This document shows, one piece after another, positions 51,711-61,140 of a DNA stretch of 64,000 nt; the stretch's first letter is position 1; each line of letters begins with the position of its first letter. The notes beneath the pieces were generated by a model that was not told where the DNA came from, ran no database searches, and saw only the letters and a program-made list of their open reading frames with translations. The stretch is from Serpula lacrymans var. lacrymans S7.9 (lineage: Eukaryota; Basidiomycota; Agaricomycetes; Boletales; Serpulaceae). Both the position numbers and the translations under genes were made by a program. The DNA is taken from NCBI RefSeq assembly GCF_000218685.1, contig NW_006763294.1, positions 843,676-907,675 of the forward strand. The letters are read 5' to 3'.

Positions 51711-54700
51711 GGGGAGTACCCTGAATACATAGGACGAAGGAACGCCTTGTTAAATAGGACGTCTGTGGGGACGGAATGTCAGAGCCAGCGTGGTCAGGTC
51801 CAAAATAAGGTCTCTGAGCCTAGCATGTGCACGGTGAGAACCAACGATCTCACACCTACAAGTGGAGGAGGCCGACCATACTTGATAAGAACGCTTCGCG
51901 ACAGAAGCTCCGCGATAGTGTTCGTAATTACGGCGAGCATTCAAGAACAAAGTTGTGCATGAAAACTCATCCTGCAGACCCTGCTAGGCTGGATGTGATA
52001 TTCGTAGTTGATCCTGGTAAACCCGCAAAGCTTTCGGAGGATATCACTGCGACTGGCTTTCATTGGTTATTGCGGACAGTGATTTAAATAGAAGCCTCAT
52101 GGGAATACGACGAGGCTAAGCCCTACCAGAAATAACTTGTGCTTAGGATTCAAGTCGGTAAAGGATATATGGCTTCTTCGCAGGACCTGTCAAGGACCTA
52201 AAGTCCTTATTATGGAACTCAGTCGTTGTCAACTGAGGGGGCACTAGTTCGCAGCGTTAAGTAGTTGGGAGCAGCGGTCAAATTAGGATTGTGTTTCTTG
52301 ATCGACGAAGATAAGTGATTGGAAATGGTAAACCTGGGAGCTTCACGTTACCTTGCCCGACATCATCATAGCCTGACTAAATGGGAGGACCTTGGCCGCT
52401 CAAGAGGCGCATGACTCTCGAGCACCAGCCCCTCCATGATAACAATGGGTGTCACGATGCTCTTGAGCTTCCGATGGAAGTTTGTGTGTGGAAAGAAATC
52501 GTCCGGTATCGTAAATGCCAGTGTAGCATTCAGTTATGGCGAACCCGGTAAACCACAGCTGAGAGTAGAGTCATGCATATATGACTTGAGCAAACAGGTC
52601 GTGTGCGCTGTAAGAATAACAGCTAATGTAAGGTTGGCCCAAGCGTGGGTACGCTTCAAGTTCATTAATATTGGGCGCTTGTGTAGTTGTTACGAAGCTT
52701 ACTTGTTGTTAATCTCATCCTCATGCATACGTTTTTATCAGTACGAACGGCACTATCTTTACAATTGTTTTTATTTTCTTCACAAACATCTTCCAACAAG
52801 CTCACAGTACAACAATCCTCGAAGCTTTTTTCGGTGAAGTTGGCGACCAAATCAATGGGCTCATCAACATCATGATACTACTTACAACAGAATACGAACG
52901 CTGTCCTGCGATGTTGAAGACAGTAGCTGCCGCTGATACATCATCTAGTGATTACGCTGTTCAGTAAAACTAATGAAGCAGCTAGGAAAAACTATCAACG
53001 GCGAGCGAGGGCGGCCTACTTACCCGGTGTGCCATCCGGAAAATGTCCGGTCTGGGAAAAATAAACTTGCACTGCGGTTCCACATTCAACGATATATCGA
53101 TACAGTGTGTGGAAGAAAAAAGACTTCTTTTCTTATTGACGCGTGTCTAGGATTATATGTACGCCAATGGAATTTATTTGAGGAGCTCAAGGAAATCTGA
53201 CCTTACTCGACAACATAATAGCAGACACATTTGGCTTCCTTCAGACACAGTTCTCACACAAATGCGAGGCTGCAATTGTCATCCATCGCCATAGTTATCT
53301 ATATCCCAGTTGATGTTCTGGATGCATGGGAAGGGATGCCCGTATCCTTTCAGTTTGTGATCTTCTGTTATCGTCGTCTTCTGTCACCTCATCAAAGTCG
53401 AATAGCTGATCAACTGTGTCGAACTCCCGCTATATATTATCCACGTGGCACCACTGGAACCGAGAGCGCATATATACATTTCATATCAAGCCACCACTCT
53501 GAAATCGATGGTAAATACACTCACAGTGCTATTATCTGCAGTCGCTGCGTACACGCTCAAAATGATAATCAGTGGAAGAGTGATATTTATTTGTGACTCG
53601 TGTCTTCTGAGGCGCGCGTTTCAAGATGCTGAGGCGGGAAATGGTTTGAAACCCGAAGTAGCTATCATCCTTTGAACCAGAAACCCGGCTAAGTTCTTTT
53701 TGGTAAGGTGCTACTCACTGCTAATCCTCAGAGCCGGAGTGAAGAAGTTTAGAATCTGCTGTTGTGTACCCTGCAGAAGCTGCATGTAATAAACGTAAAG
53801 AGGACGCCTACTTCATATGGCCGGCAATACATTGCACCGAGGAAGAGGTATGGGTATGGTGATATAAGGGCCCTTTGATGAGTTCCACGACTTCTTTGAT
53901 ATGCTCCACACTTGAACTTTCGGTTGTATCAAGTCACATCAGACAGATATACAATAGCTTCGTTAACTTTGCACCGTCTTATTTACTCAGTAATGTGCAA
54001 GGTGTGTGGAATATGCATGATACAGCATCTTCGTTTAAAGGCTGACTCACTCACTACTACCTTCCATATACTAAGTGCAATAGGTCTTTGTAACTGCATA
54101 ACGACGGATCCAGGAGCGTCAATGAATCAGATTGCTCTTAGTACTGCTTGAAAATACTGCATGTTTTACGCTACCGTGAAAACACGTCCGCATTAAACTT
54201 TCACGAGATTCCAGTGAAACTACATTATTTTCTGACCTCTAACTGGAAGATGGATATCACCATCTGACCTTATAGTTGATGCGGCACAGCAACAAGCTCG
54301 ATCGAGCCTGGTCGATACATGGAGATAAGATCTAAGCATTATTCAGTAATATACGTTATCGCTATCATAAAATTTAAAAGGGTCTAAACGGTCTTTAGTA
54401 GTAAATGGCTGAAAGCGAAGAGCGGCAGAACCCGACCTGAGGCGCACACGCATGAGAAATAGAGAGGTACATACGGTTCAACAGACCATTTCTTGTTCTC
54501 GACGTCCTCATGCGTTTTCTAGATCATAGCTATCCTTCTGTCACGGCGTCAAGGACGAGTCAACAGCGAAGCTCTAAGGCATCACGTTTGTGTTGTTGTC
54601 TCGAAATAGATCTGCGTCGAATATTCGTATGGAACGATCAAATCTCGATGCCATAACATAACACAGCCAAGCGCTCACTTTACAGTGCCTGGTTATATAA

Positions 54701-54757
54701 AATGTCCTTCAGCCCTCAGTCCAAGCTAGCTCTCTTTCTCGAATCTGCTCTTGTAAA
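51711..54757. other. Gene-poor region of about 3 kb between sed6 and sed7
   Basis: This is the divergent promoter interval of sed6 (-) and sed7 (+). A TATA element (GGTTATATAAAATG) lies at about 54691-54704. The longest ORF (52436-52837, plus strand) has no signal peptide, motif or exon-like neighbours. I found no transposon ends or RNA gene that I can defend. Confidence 0.45.
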
Positions 54758-57168
54758 ATGCGCTCTTTACTCCTTCCACTCGTTTCATTAGCCCTTGCCG
54801 TCGTTTCCTTGGCTGATCCCGTTATATCACCCTACGTCTTACACGAAAAGCGAAGCAGTGCACCGCAAGGATGGTCTCGCGCTGGTAAACACAACTCTGC
54901 AGCCATTATCCCTCTACGTTTTGCTATCGCCCAAAGTAACATTGAGAATATCGGCGAATATCTCTACGATATTTCACTACCTGGATCCTCCAACTATGGG
55001 AATCATTGGACTGCTGCTGAAATAGCAGCTAAATTTGCTCCTAGCCATGATTCTGTCGATGCTATTCGCTCCTGGCTCATGCAAAGTGGTCTTGAGCCCG
55101 AGCGCATCAAACTGACACGCACCAAAGGATGGATTGAAGTCAAGGCTACCATTGAAGAGGCAGAGGCTCTTTTGCAAGCCGACTATCACGTGTATAAACA
55201 TGAGACTGGCAAAGAACACATTGGTGGGTGATTTTTTTCATCAAACCCGACATTCCTAATTGCGATCACCATTATCATAGCCTGCGAGAGTTACCACCTA
55301 CCTGCTCACATCACACCTCATGTCGACTTTGTCACCCCCACCGTCCACTTTGATGCCAAATTATCGAAGCGATCGGACCCCGTTAGTGATCCTACTCGAG
55401 TTGGACTACCTGGCAGTGGTAATGGTCCGAAGACCACGGGTACTGTCGACGATCTCCTGGGTCTGGTCGGTGAACTCGAAAACTGCGACAAGCAAATTAC
55501 TCCCGCCTGTCTCCGTGCTCTGTACGGCTTAGTCTATGATCCTGTTGCCACATCAAAAAACAGTTTTGGTATCGGTAAGTTGTACTTCGCATCTTAAACC
55601 TGCTCTTTACTCAGGCACATTCGCAGTGGAATACACTCCCGAAGCCTATCTTCAGAGTGATATGGATCTCTTTGCTGAAAAATATGCCAATATTCTTAAC
55701 AGCGCTCAGTTCGCCCCCAACACAATTTCAATTGACGGAGGTACTATTCAAATATGTTTTATCATTGACTGTTACATTAACGAGCAATATCTGTCTTAGG
55801 CATCATTCAAACCACAAACAAAGGCTTTGCGGACAACGGAGAATCCAACCTTGACTTGCAGTATGGCATGACATTAGTCACATCCAAACAGAACGTCACT
55901 ATGTATCAAGTTGGAGATATTAACATAGGTACGATCCAGTGCCTTTTTGTATGCAGTCTTTTTAACCAAGGATACTCTACAGGCGCATCATTCAACAACT
56001 TCCTCGATGCGATAGATGGCTCATATTGCACGTTTGAGGGCGGCGACGATCCTTCACAAGACTCTATGTATCCGGACACCCAGCCTGGCGGATACGACAA
56101 ACCGCAAGACTGTGGCACAGTCAAGCCTGCAAATGTTATAACCACTTCATATGGTTACAATGAGGCAGATATTACCCCGTTCTATGCTGCCCGTCAATGC
56201 GCTGAATATGCAAAACTTGGACTAATGGGTGTTACCGTCTTGTACAGCTCTGGTGACAATGGTGTCGCAGGTAATGCTGGCTTCTGCTTGAACCCTAATG
56301 GTGAGTTTTTCTAGTGTGATATATGAGATGCGGAGGTGGGCGTCGTCTGTGGGCTTAGGTTTACGGCTGAATTCCACAGGCACTGAAACCCCAGGTGGCA
56401 AGGTCTTCAACCCCACTTTCCCTGGCACCTGTCCGTATGTCACCTCCGTTGGAGCGACGCAAGTCAGCCCCAACTCCAGCGTGCTCGAGCCAGAAAGCGC
56501 ATGCGAACAGGTCATTTATTCCAGTGGAGGCTTCAGCAACTACTTCGCCATCCCTGATTACCAGAAAGACGCCGTGGCAAGCTACTTGAAGAACTACCCC
56601 CCTTCATATCCTGATAGCATTTGGAACTCAACGGGAACGGTGAAATTCGACCTTATCTCATATATGATGCAATGGCTCATCCTTCGGTTTTCTCTAGTCC
56701 CGCGCTTTCCCAGATCTTTCTGCTAATGGAGCTAACTACGTAGTCGCTGTGAGATGTTATTTTCCCCCTTGTGGAGTCTTCCTGATAACTTCTCCGTCTC
56801 ACAGATTGACGGCAACTTCAGCCTTGTTTATGGCACTTCTGCTTCGTCTCCCGTCGTTGGTGCCATCTTGACCATGGTCAATGACGCACGACTTGCTACG
56901 AACAAGAAACCCATCGGATTCATCAACCCTACCGTACGTTGTTTTTATGGAGGATTGCTCGTGTACTCTCCTCTAATTCTAATTCACGTTGTCCCTTGAT
57001 TAGATATACTCGAGTAACTTCTCTGACGCCTTCAACGATATCACCAACGGCTCGAACCCAGGCTGTGGTACTCTAGGCTTCAACTCCACTCCTGGATGGG
57101 ACCCCGTCACTGGTTTGGGTACCCCCAGGTTCCCCAAGCTCCTTGAATACTGGCTCCAGATGCCCTGA
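54758..57168 (+). CDS. Sedolisin (S53), paralogue 7 (sed7)
   Basis: A secreted acid peptidase. The signal peptide is [19 protein letters not shown]; the propeptide begins [11 protein letters not shown]. Catalytic Glu/Asp are in ESNLDLQYG (about 55845), the oxyanion Asp in [10 protein letters not shown] (about 56250) and the nucleophile in GTSASSP (about 56840). The tail is [21 protein letters not shown] and ends WLQMP. No intron is present before CGTVKP, as in sed4 and sed5. The apparent frame change near 56690 is only an intron: after the TCTCTAG acceptor the frame reads [17 protein letters not shown] as in the paralogues. It is intact. Confidence 0.93.
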
Positions 57169-57742
57169 AGGATCTGCAGTTTTCCTTACGTACTGCTTAT
57201 CACACTTACTCTGGCAAATTGCAGTGCCAAATGTGGAATGATCACCCAATGCTCGCGCATTAGGTGCCTTTGCTATATTGTACCATGTTATATTGTTTGA
57301 GTTTGCAATGGACTGAGGTTTTTCTTATTCTCCCAAACAGAAGTTCGTGGTATCCACATTCAGTACTTCCTTCATCTTGAGCTAGCTGTTCGATGCCTGA
57401 GGTATGCTTTTATAACAAGTTGTTCAATCCTGTTTAAGAGCGGAGGAGTCATTCAGATGACAATCAACAACACCACAGATGATCAGAATTATTAATATGC
57501 CCAGTAGTTATGTTTTTTCAAATGCACCTTTGCTTGAACATCAAAACCACCACCTGACTCGTGTAGGAATGGCCGGAAGTCCATGGTTCACTTGCACTCA
57601 GTTGAGTTAATATGTACAAACATATTTTTGTCCTGCAACTTGAACTGTATCTGCAAACCGTCGCTGAGGCTCAGATAATTGACGAGCTACAAAATACAAC
57701 CTTTTAGACCTCGGCCTTCAATGCCCAATTCATTCAGACAAA
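57169..57742. other. sed7 3' flank
   Basis: About 570 bases, AT-rich. I see no gene or repeat. Confidence 0.4.
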
Positions 57743-57926
57743 ATGAGTGGGGAGAGAAACACTGTTTGTGTGGTTTTTTTTGTGCTGTGCTTCACTGAGA
57801 CTGTTCACAGACCCTCCAGATGATGAGTTGCAAGAAGGCTTTAAGCAGTATGCAAAAGAGAACAATGGTTCAGGCCTGTCAGCCATTCAGCAGATATCAT
57901 GGCTGAATAAGGAGTTTGGCTTAGAC
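57743..57926 (+). pseudogene. 5' fragment of an integrase-like gene, cut by an LTR
   Basis: After a likely small first exon (ATG 57743) and an intron ending CAG at 57810, the frame reads PPDDELQEGFKQYAKENNGS and then SAIQQISWLNKEFGLDC. It stops being protein-like exactly where the LTR terminus TGTAACAACC begins (57927). The pattern DDEL..F..Y....G..G...I..L...F.L recalls the N-terminus of basidiomycete integrase-core proteins known to me only as hypothetical families, so the name is tentative. The rest of the gene is not in the window. Confidence 0.45.
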
Positions 57927-58208
57927 TGTAACAACCAGGAGTTTGTTACTCTGGCGCACAACTCAGACAAGCTATAGAGAGGATGACGAGGGAGTGGTTA
58001 CCCTTTAGGCTTCAACAAGTTAGTTGTGAGGATACAACAGGAGGACTTGCTGAGGAGTCTCCTTGATCTATTAGGGTATATTTACTACTACAGGGTTGTT
58101 TGTACATGTGTACTGCACAGTTGATGGAGGCAGTGGCTGATGATGTCAAGGGGCACTGCCTGTTGACAAAATCAGATAAACCCGGTCTCTGCCAAAGCAG
58201 CCATTGTT

Positions 58209-58260
58209 CTCCATGGAGCATAGCCACCACTCCATGGAGTCACCATTGTTCTCCTAGGAG
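58209..58260. promoter_or_regulatory. Palindrome array in the outer LTR, 21-bp period
   Basis: CTCCATGGAG at 58209-58218, CTCCATGGAG at 58230-58239 and CTCCTAGGAG at 58251-58260. These are three 10-bp palindromes spaced exactly 21 bases apart within the U3 side of the LTR. They are probable protein-binding sites; the factor is unknown. Confidence 0.7.
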
Positions 58261-58433
58261 TCATTATACTGTAGTGAGTAGCACCTCTGACTATAAGTAG
58301 TAGGGGGTTTAGTATAGAAATACCTCAGTCATTTCTATAGCCTCTCGGGCAGCGGCTGAGTTTCACTTAGGTTTATGACCCGTGTGACCAGCTCCACTGC
58401 GTGAGAGAGTTGTATCCAAAAATAAGGAAAAGG

Positions 58434-58438
58434 CAGTG
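58434..58438. repeat. Target-site duplication, left copy (CAGTG)
   Basis: CAGTG directly precedes the nested LTR and is repeated at 58843-58847 directly after it. Confidence 0.85.
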
Positions 58439-58842
58439 TGTTACAATTAACATACCAACACCTACTTACACTTCACTTTTGTACTTCTACTTTTATTTTC
58501 CAAGTCACATGACCAATCATGTGACCATTTACTTTACTTTTTACATTTTCGACTTTTCATAGTCACATGACCAGTCATGTGACACATCACCTGACCAGTG
58601 TCTAGACTCATCATGTGACCGGGTCACATGCTAGACATTGGACTTTGAACTTTATTTACAACTGTACAGTACCTCATGTATTTTAGTATATATACAAGAG
58701 CAATACATGGGGAAGGACTCAGCGAGTCCTCCTGTTGTCTAGCACAACTAACTCACTGCAGCCTAAGGGGTAACCACTCCCCATCATCTTCTTTATAGTG
58801 TGTTCCTGTGTGCGCCAGAGTAAATAACTCTTGGTTGTTACA
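58439..58842 (+). mobile_element. Solo LTR (404 bp), nested in the older LTR
   Basis: Starts TGTTACAATTAAC and ends CTTGGTTGTTACA, flanked by perfect 5-bp CAGTG duplications, with no internal retroelement sequence. A TATA-like AGTATATATACAAG lies at about 58685-58698. The last 130 bases or so align with the end of the outer LTR in the opposite orientation (GCCTAA.GGGTAACCACTCCC, GTGCGCCAGAGTAA), while the first 270 differ, so the two belong to related families. Confidence 0.88.
58505..58631. promoter_or_regulatory. Array of seven E-box-like palindromes in the solo LTR
   Basis: Sites with core CANNTG: TCACATGA 58505, TCATGTGA 58517, TCACATGA 58563, TCATGTGA 58575, TCACCTGA 58587, TCATGTGA 58611 and TCACATGC 58624. 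Neighbouring sites start 12 or 13 bases apart. They are probable bHLH-type enhancer sites in U3; binding is inferred. Confidence 0.7.
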
Positions 58843-58847
58843 CAGTG
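58843..58847. repeat. Target-site duplication, right copy (CAGTG)
   Basis: Identical to 58434-58438, on the other side of the nested LTR. Confidence 0.85.
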
Positions 58848-58970
58848 TAGCGCAAGAAAGAGGAGTTTGAACAAAGGGGAAAGTGCCGCATGGCACAGTG
58901 TGTGAAAACTACAGAAAAAGGTTAAAGAGGAGAATGAAAATTAAAGGTCCAAAAATTGTGTATTATAACA

Positions 58971-58983
58971 TTACCCCCCTCCT
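58971..58983 (-). other. Polypurine tract of the chromovirus remnant
   Basis: On the minus strand this reads AGGAGGGGGGTAA, adjacent to the TGTTAT start of the 3' LTR, where plus-strand DNA synthesis primes in LTR retroelements. Confidence 0.7.
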
Positions 58984-59330
58984 AAGGCTCGACTTCCAGG
59001 CAAGACCAAATACCAGAGGTAGTAGTTAAATTTTCGGGCATAGGTTGAAAAAGGGAATTAAAAAGGTTTGAATCAATGCCTCTAAGCTTCCTAGGAGCCG
59101 AGGGATTCTTAGAATAAAATTCGCGAACAGCTTCATGGGAATTGTCCAGATGGGCTTCTGGTTCCCACGTTCTGTCCTCATCTCCATAGCCCCTCCATAG
59201 GACTAGGAACTCTAATTTTCCACGCTTCAAGTGTGCATCCACCACTTGTTCGACTTCGAACTCTTCTTCACCTTCCTGGGTGATTACAACCGGTCCAGGC
59301 CGGTCTATGCACTGTCCCGGTGTCATGCAC
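58982..59330 (-). pseudogene. C-terminal end of a Ty3/gypsy (chromovirus) polyprotein: chromodomain
   Basis: The frame from about 59310 to the TAG at 58982 reads PGPVVITQEGEEEFEVEQVV, then LEFLVLWRGYGDEDRTWEPE, then NSHEAVREFYSKNP. This is the chromodomain (EFEVEQVVDAH, LVLWRGY, TWEPE) that follows the integrase in fungal chromoviruses and steers insertion to histone marks. Upstream of about 59320 the integrase sequence ends abruptly, so protease, RT, RNase H and most of the integrase are missing. Confidence 0.82.
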
Positions 59331-59630
59331 CAAAGTTGATTGGTAGCATGGACAGGTGTCAATAATGAAGCGAATATTCAAAAGACTCGCCTTTGCGCCA
59401 CACAGGCACAGTGCCACGTGGAATAGTAATTAATATTGCCCTTTTTGAACTTGTGGCTGATCAGCACCACCTCTATTAGGCAATCCAGTCATGCTCACCT
59501 TTGCTTTTCCATCCGGTACTTTCCGTGTTTCGGCATTTCGGCAAATTTTCGCGTCGCCACTGGCTACACATTGCATTGTGCCCTCGCTTTTGTCGTTTCC
59601 CTTACTCCCCTTCCTTTGCCTAGCCCCACC
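59331..59630. other. Junction region right of the chromovirus remnant
   Basis: The break point of the chromovirus fragment falls in about 59310-59340. The following 300 bases have no recognised feature apart from a CT-rich leader before the next ORF. Confidence 0.35.
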
Positions 59631-60173
59631 ATGGGCCCCTTCCTCTCCTTTTTATTCTCACCTGACGGTCATTTCTGGATCCCCATTCTAATCCACTTTT
59701 CCGTCACCTCCACCCTCCTCCTCCTCATCTTATTTGCACCCCCACCATTTCTGATGTCACCACTTCCTATCCGCTTCCGTTGCCGATCTGTTGACTACCA
59801 CGTGCCACTGCTGATATCAGCAAAGCCCCGGCGGCCGGTCCAAATAGGGCAACAGGTCCATCTTCATGACGTCGATCTGCCATCATATACTATCAAAACA
59901 TCGGTCACTCGTCTTGCCTGGTTGGAGCGTGGGTGGGTAGTTTTTGAGCTGGAGAAGGTTCATCCCCTTGCGTCGCCTATGTTCATCGCTGTCCCATTCA
60001 CTTGGGTACACTTATCATTTGTCCATCGTCTTCGCTACAGCTACACCTACCACACGCTGCCTGGGACTCACTTGTTCCAAATTGGAACTACTCCTCTCCC
60101 TCCCTCGTTTGATCAGGTGGTCCAACACAACCAGTCCATTGGTAAGGCCATGGAACTATCAGATTTGGACTAG
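59631..60173 (+). CDS. Uncharacterised 180-residue ORF, possibly membrane-anchored
   Basis: The ATG at 59631 has a strong context (CCCCACCATGG). The protein starts MGPFLSFLFSPDG, has one hydrophobic segment at about residues 16-40 (IPILIHFSVTSTLLLLILFA), then a basic and aromatic-rich soluble part (LPIRFRCRSVDYHVP, PVQIGQQVHLHDVDLPSY, WVHLSFVHRLRYSYTY) and ends GKAMELSDLD. I recognise no family. It is embedded in transposon debris, so it may be a retroelement accessory ORF or a chance ORF in a CT-rich stretch. The frame is open further upstream but has no ATG there. Confidence 0.35.
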   Translation: MGPFLSFLFSPDGHFWIPILIHFSVTSTLLLLILFAPPPFLMSPLPIRFRCRSVDYHVPLLISAKPRRPVQIGQQVHLHDVDLPSYTIKTSVTRLAWLERGWVVFELEKVHPLASPMFIAVPFTWVHLSFVHRLRYSYTYHTLPGTHLFQIGTTPLPPSFDQVVQHNQSIGKAMELSDLD

Positions 60174-60419
60174 GTGGTGGACCGGTGGCTCCAGTTTCTT
60201 TTTTTTTCAGCAGAACATTCATTTACAGTGCGATTATTTTTGATTTTTGAATCATTTTTATGGACACATATTTTTTTAGAATGCCTGACTGACAATAAAG
60301 GAACTGTGTTGATACTGATAGTGTTTTGCCTTGCCCTTTTTTTACTGCATCTTCCCATGACATCATGATCTTCCTGCTCTCTTTTTGCTATTGGACTTTA
60401 CTTTATAGCTGTACAAACC

Positions 60420-60693
60420 TGTGACATTACTCACAGCATTTATTGTTCTATCCCTTTCTTTTCTTTTTTTGATAATCTTATCCTGTACTACCTACACAGG
60501 ATTCGTCAGCGTACATTCCTTCCTTCATATTCTTTCTCATTCTTTTTGCACAGCTATACTGTGCATAGCCTACTTCTCTTTTACTATATAAACCCCTGTA
60601 TTTTACCTTGTAAAAACAACAAGAAATCCAATCCAGACTTCTTCTCTACTCTCAAGTTCACTACTCTACTACTTGTGATCCAGAGTGGTCACA
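60420..60693 (+). mobile_element. Possible LTR at the left end of the inverted-repeat structure
   Basis: The stretch starts TGTGACATTACTC and ends GAGTGGTCACA, with a TATA-like CTATATAAACC at about 60587-60597 and CT-rich sequence after it, as in a fungal LTR. No target duplication or primer-binding site was identified, so the ends are tentative. The part from 60563 onward is repeated in reverse at the right end of the window. Confidence 0.4.
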
Positions 60694-61137
60694 ACACTTC
60701 CCACTTCTACCACTGTTAACTGCTGTCATTGTCACTCGTCACTTTTGAAAGTGATTGTCATCCCCTTCGATTAGAGTCCTTCTGAGCACTACAGTTTGTG
60801 CGTCAGGAGCCTGCTATCACTGGGAACCTCGTCACCTCGTCATCCTTGTTGTTCTCAAACCTACCTTGTGCTACAATTAGCAAGGTAGTGCTCGTCTATA
60901 CTCGCCACAAAGCCCCTATCTTTCTATATTCCAACTATCCCTCCTCCTCAAAACCCACACCCATACATCACTGGGTTTTACTTTGAAGGATCCTTATACA
61001 TACCACCCCACGAACAACCAGAGCACCCACTGTTCTAGGAGGCAAAGCCCATAAACAAGTTCCGTGGAATCTGGGAGGATTGTGTGTTAGTTTGTTTTTG
61101 TGTGTGGTTTTCTAACTGCAGTTCTCATCATTGACAC
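60563..61137. repeat. Left arm of a long inverted repeat
   Basis: Every block compared is the exact reverse complement of 63426-64000, with position pairs summing to 124563 throughout and therefore no indels. For example, GCATAGCCTACTTCTC at 60563 pairs with the last bases of the window. The match decays after 61137. Short ORFs inside the arms (60798-60986 and its mirror) are identical because of the repeat and are not genes. Confidence 0.92.
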
Positions 61138-61140
61138 TGT

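Larger units (their letters stand above)
57927..58970 (-). mobile_element. LTR of a minus-strand Ty3/gypsy chromovirus, interrupted by a nested solo LTR
   Basis: Read on the minus strand it starts TGTTATAATACAC (58970) and ends GGTTGTTACA (57927), the TG..CA ends of an LTR. A polypurine tract lies immediately upstream (58971-58983), next to the stop of a chromodomain pol end, so this is the 3' LTR. Removing the nested insertion (58439-58842 plus one 5-bp duplication) leaves about 635 bp. The left flank is TAGAC; no matching target duplication is seen because the element's 5' part is missing. Confidence 0.8.

Noticed and set aside
52436..52837. 133-residue ORF in the sed6-sed7 spacer
   Set aside because: No motif, no signal peptide, and its later part is low-complexity hydrophobic; probably chance.
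56640..56760. Frameshift in sed7
   Set aside because: Explained by an ordinary intron. The frame after TCTCTAG matches the paralogues.
60798..60986. 62-residue ORF present twice (also 63577-63765, minus) as a possible duplicated gene
   Set aside because: The identity follows from the long inverted repeat. The ORF has no coding signature of its own.
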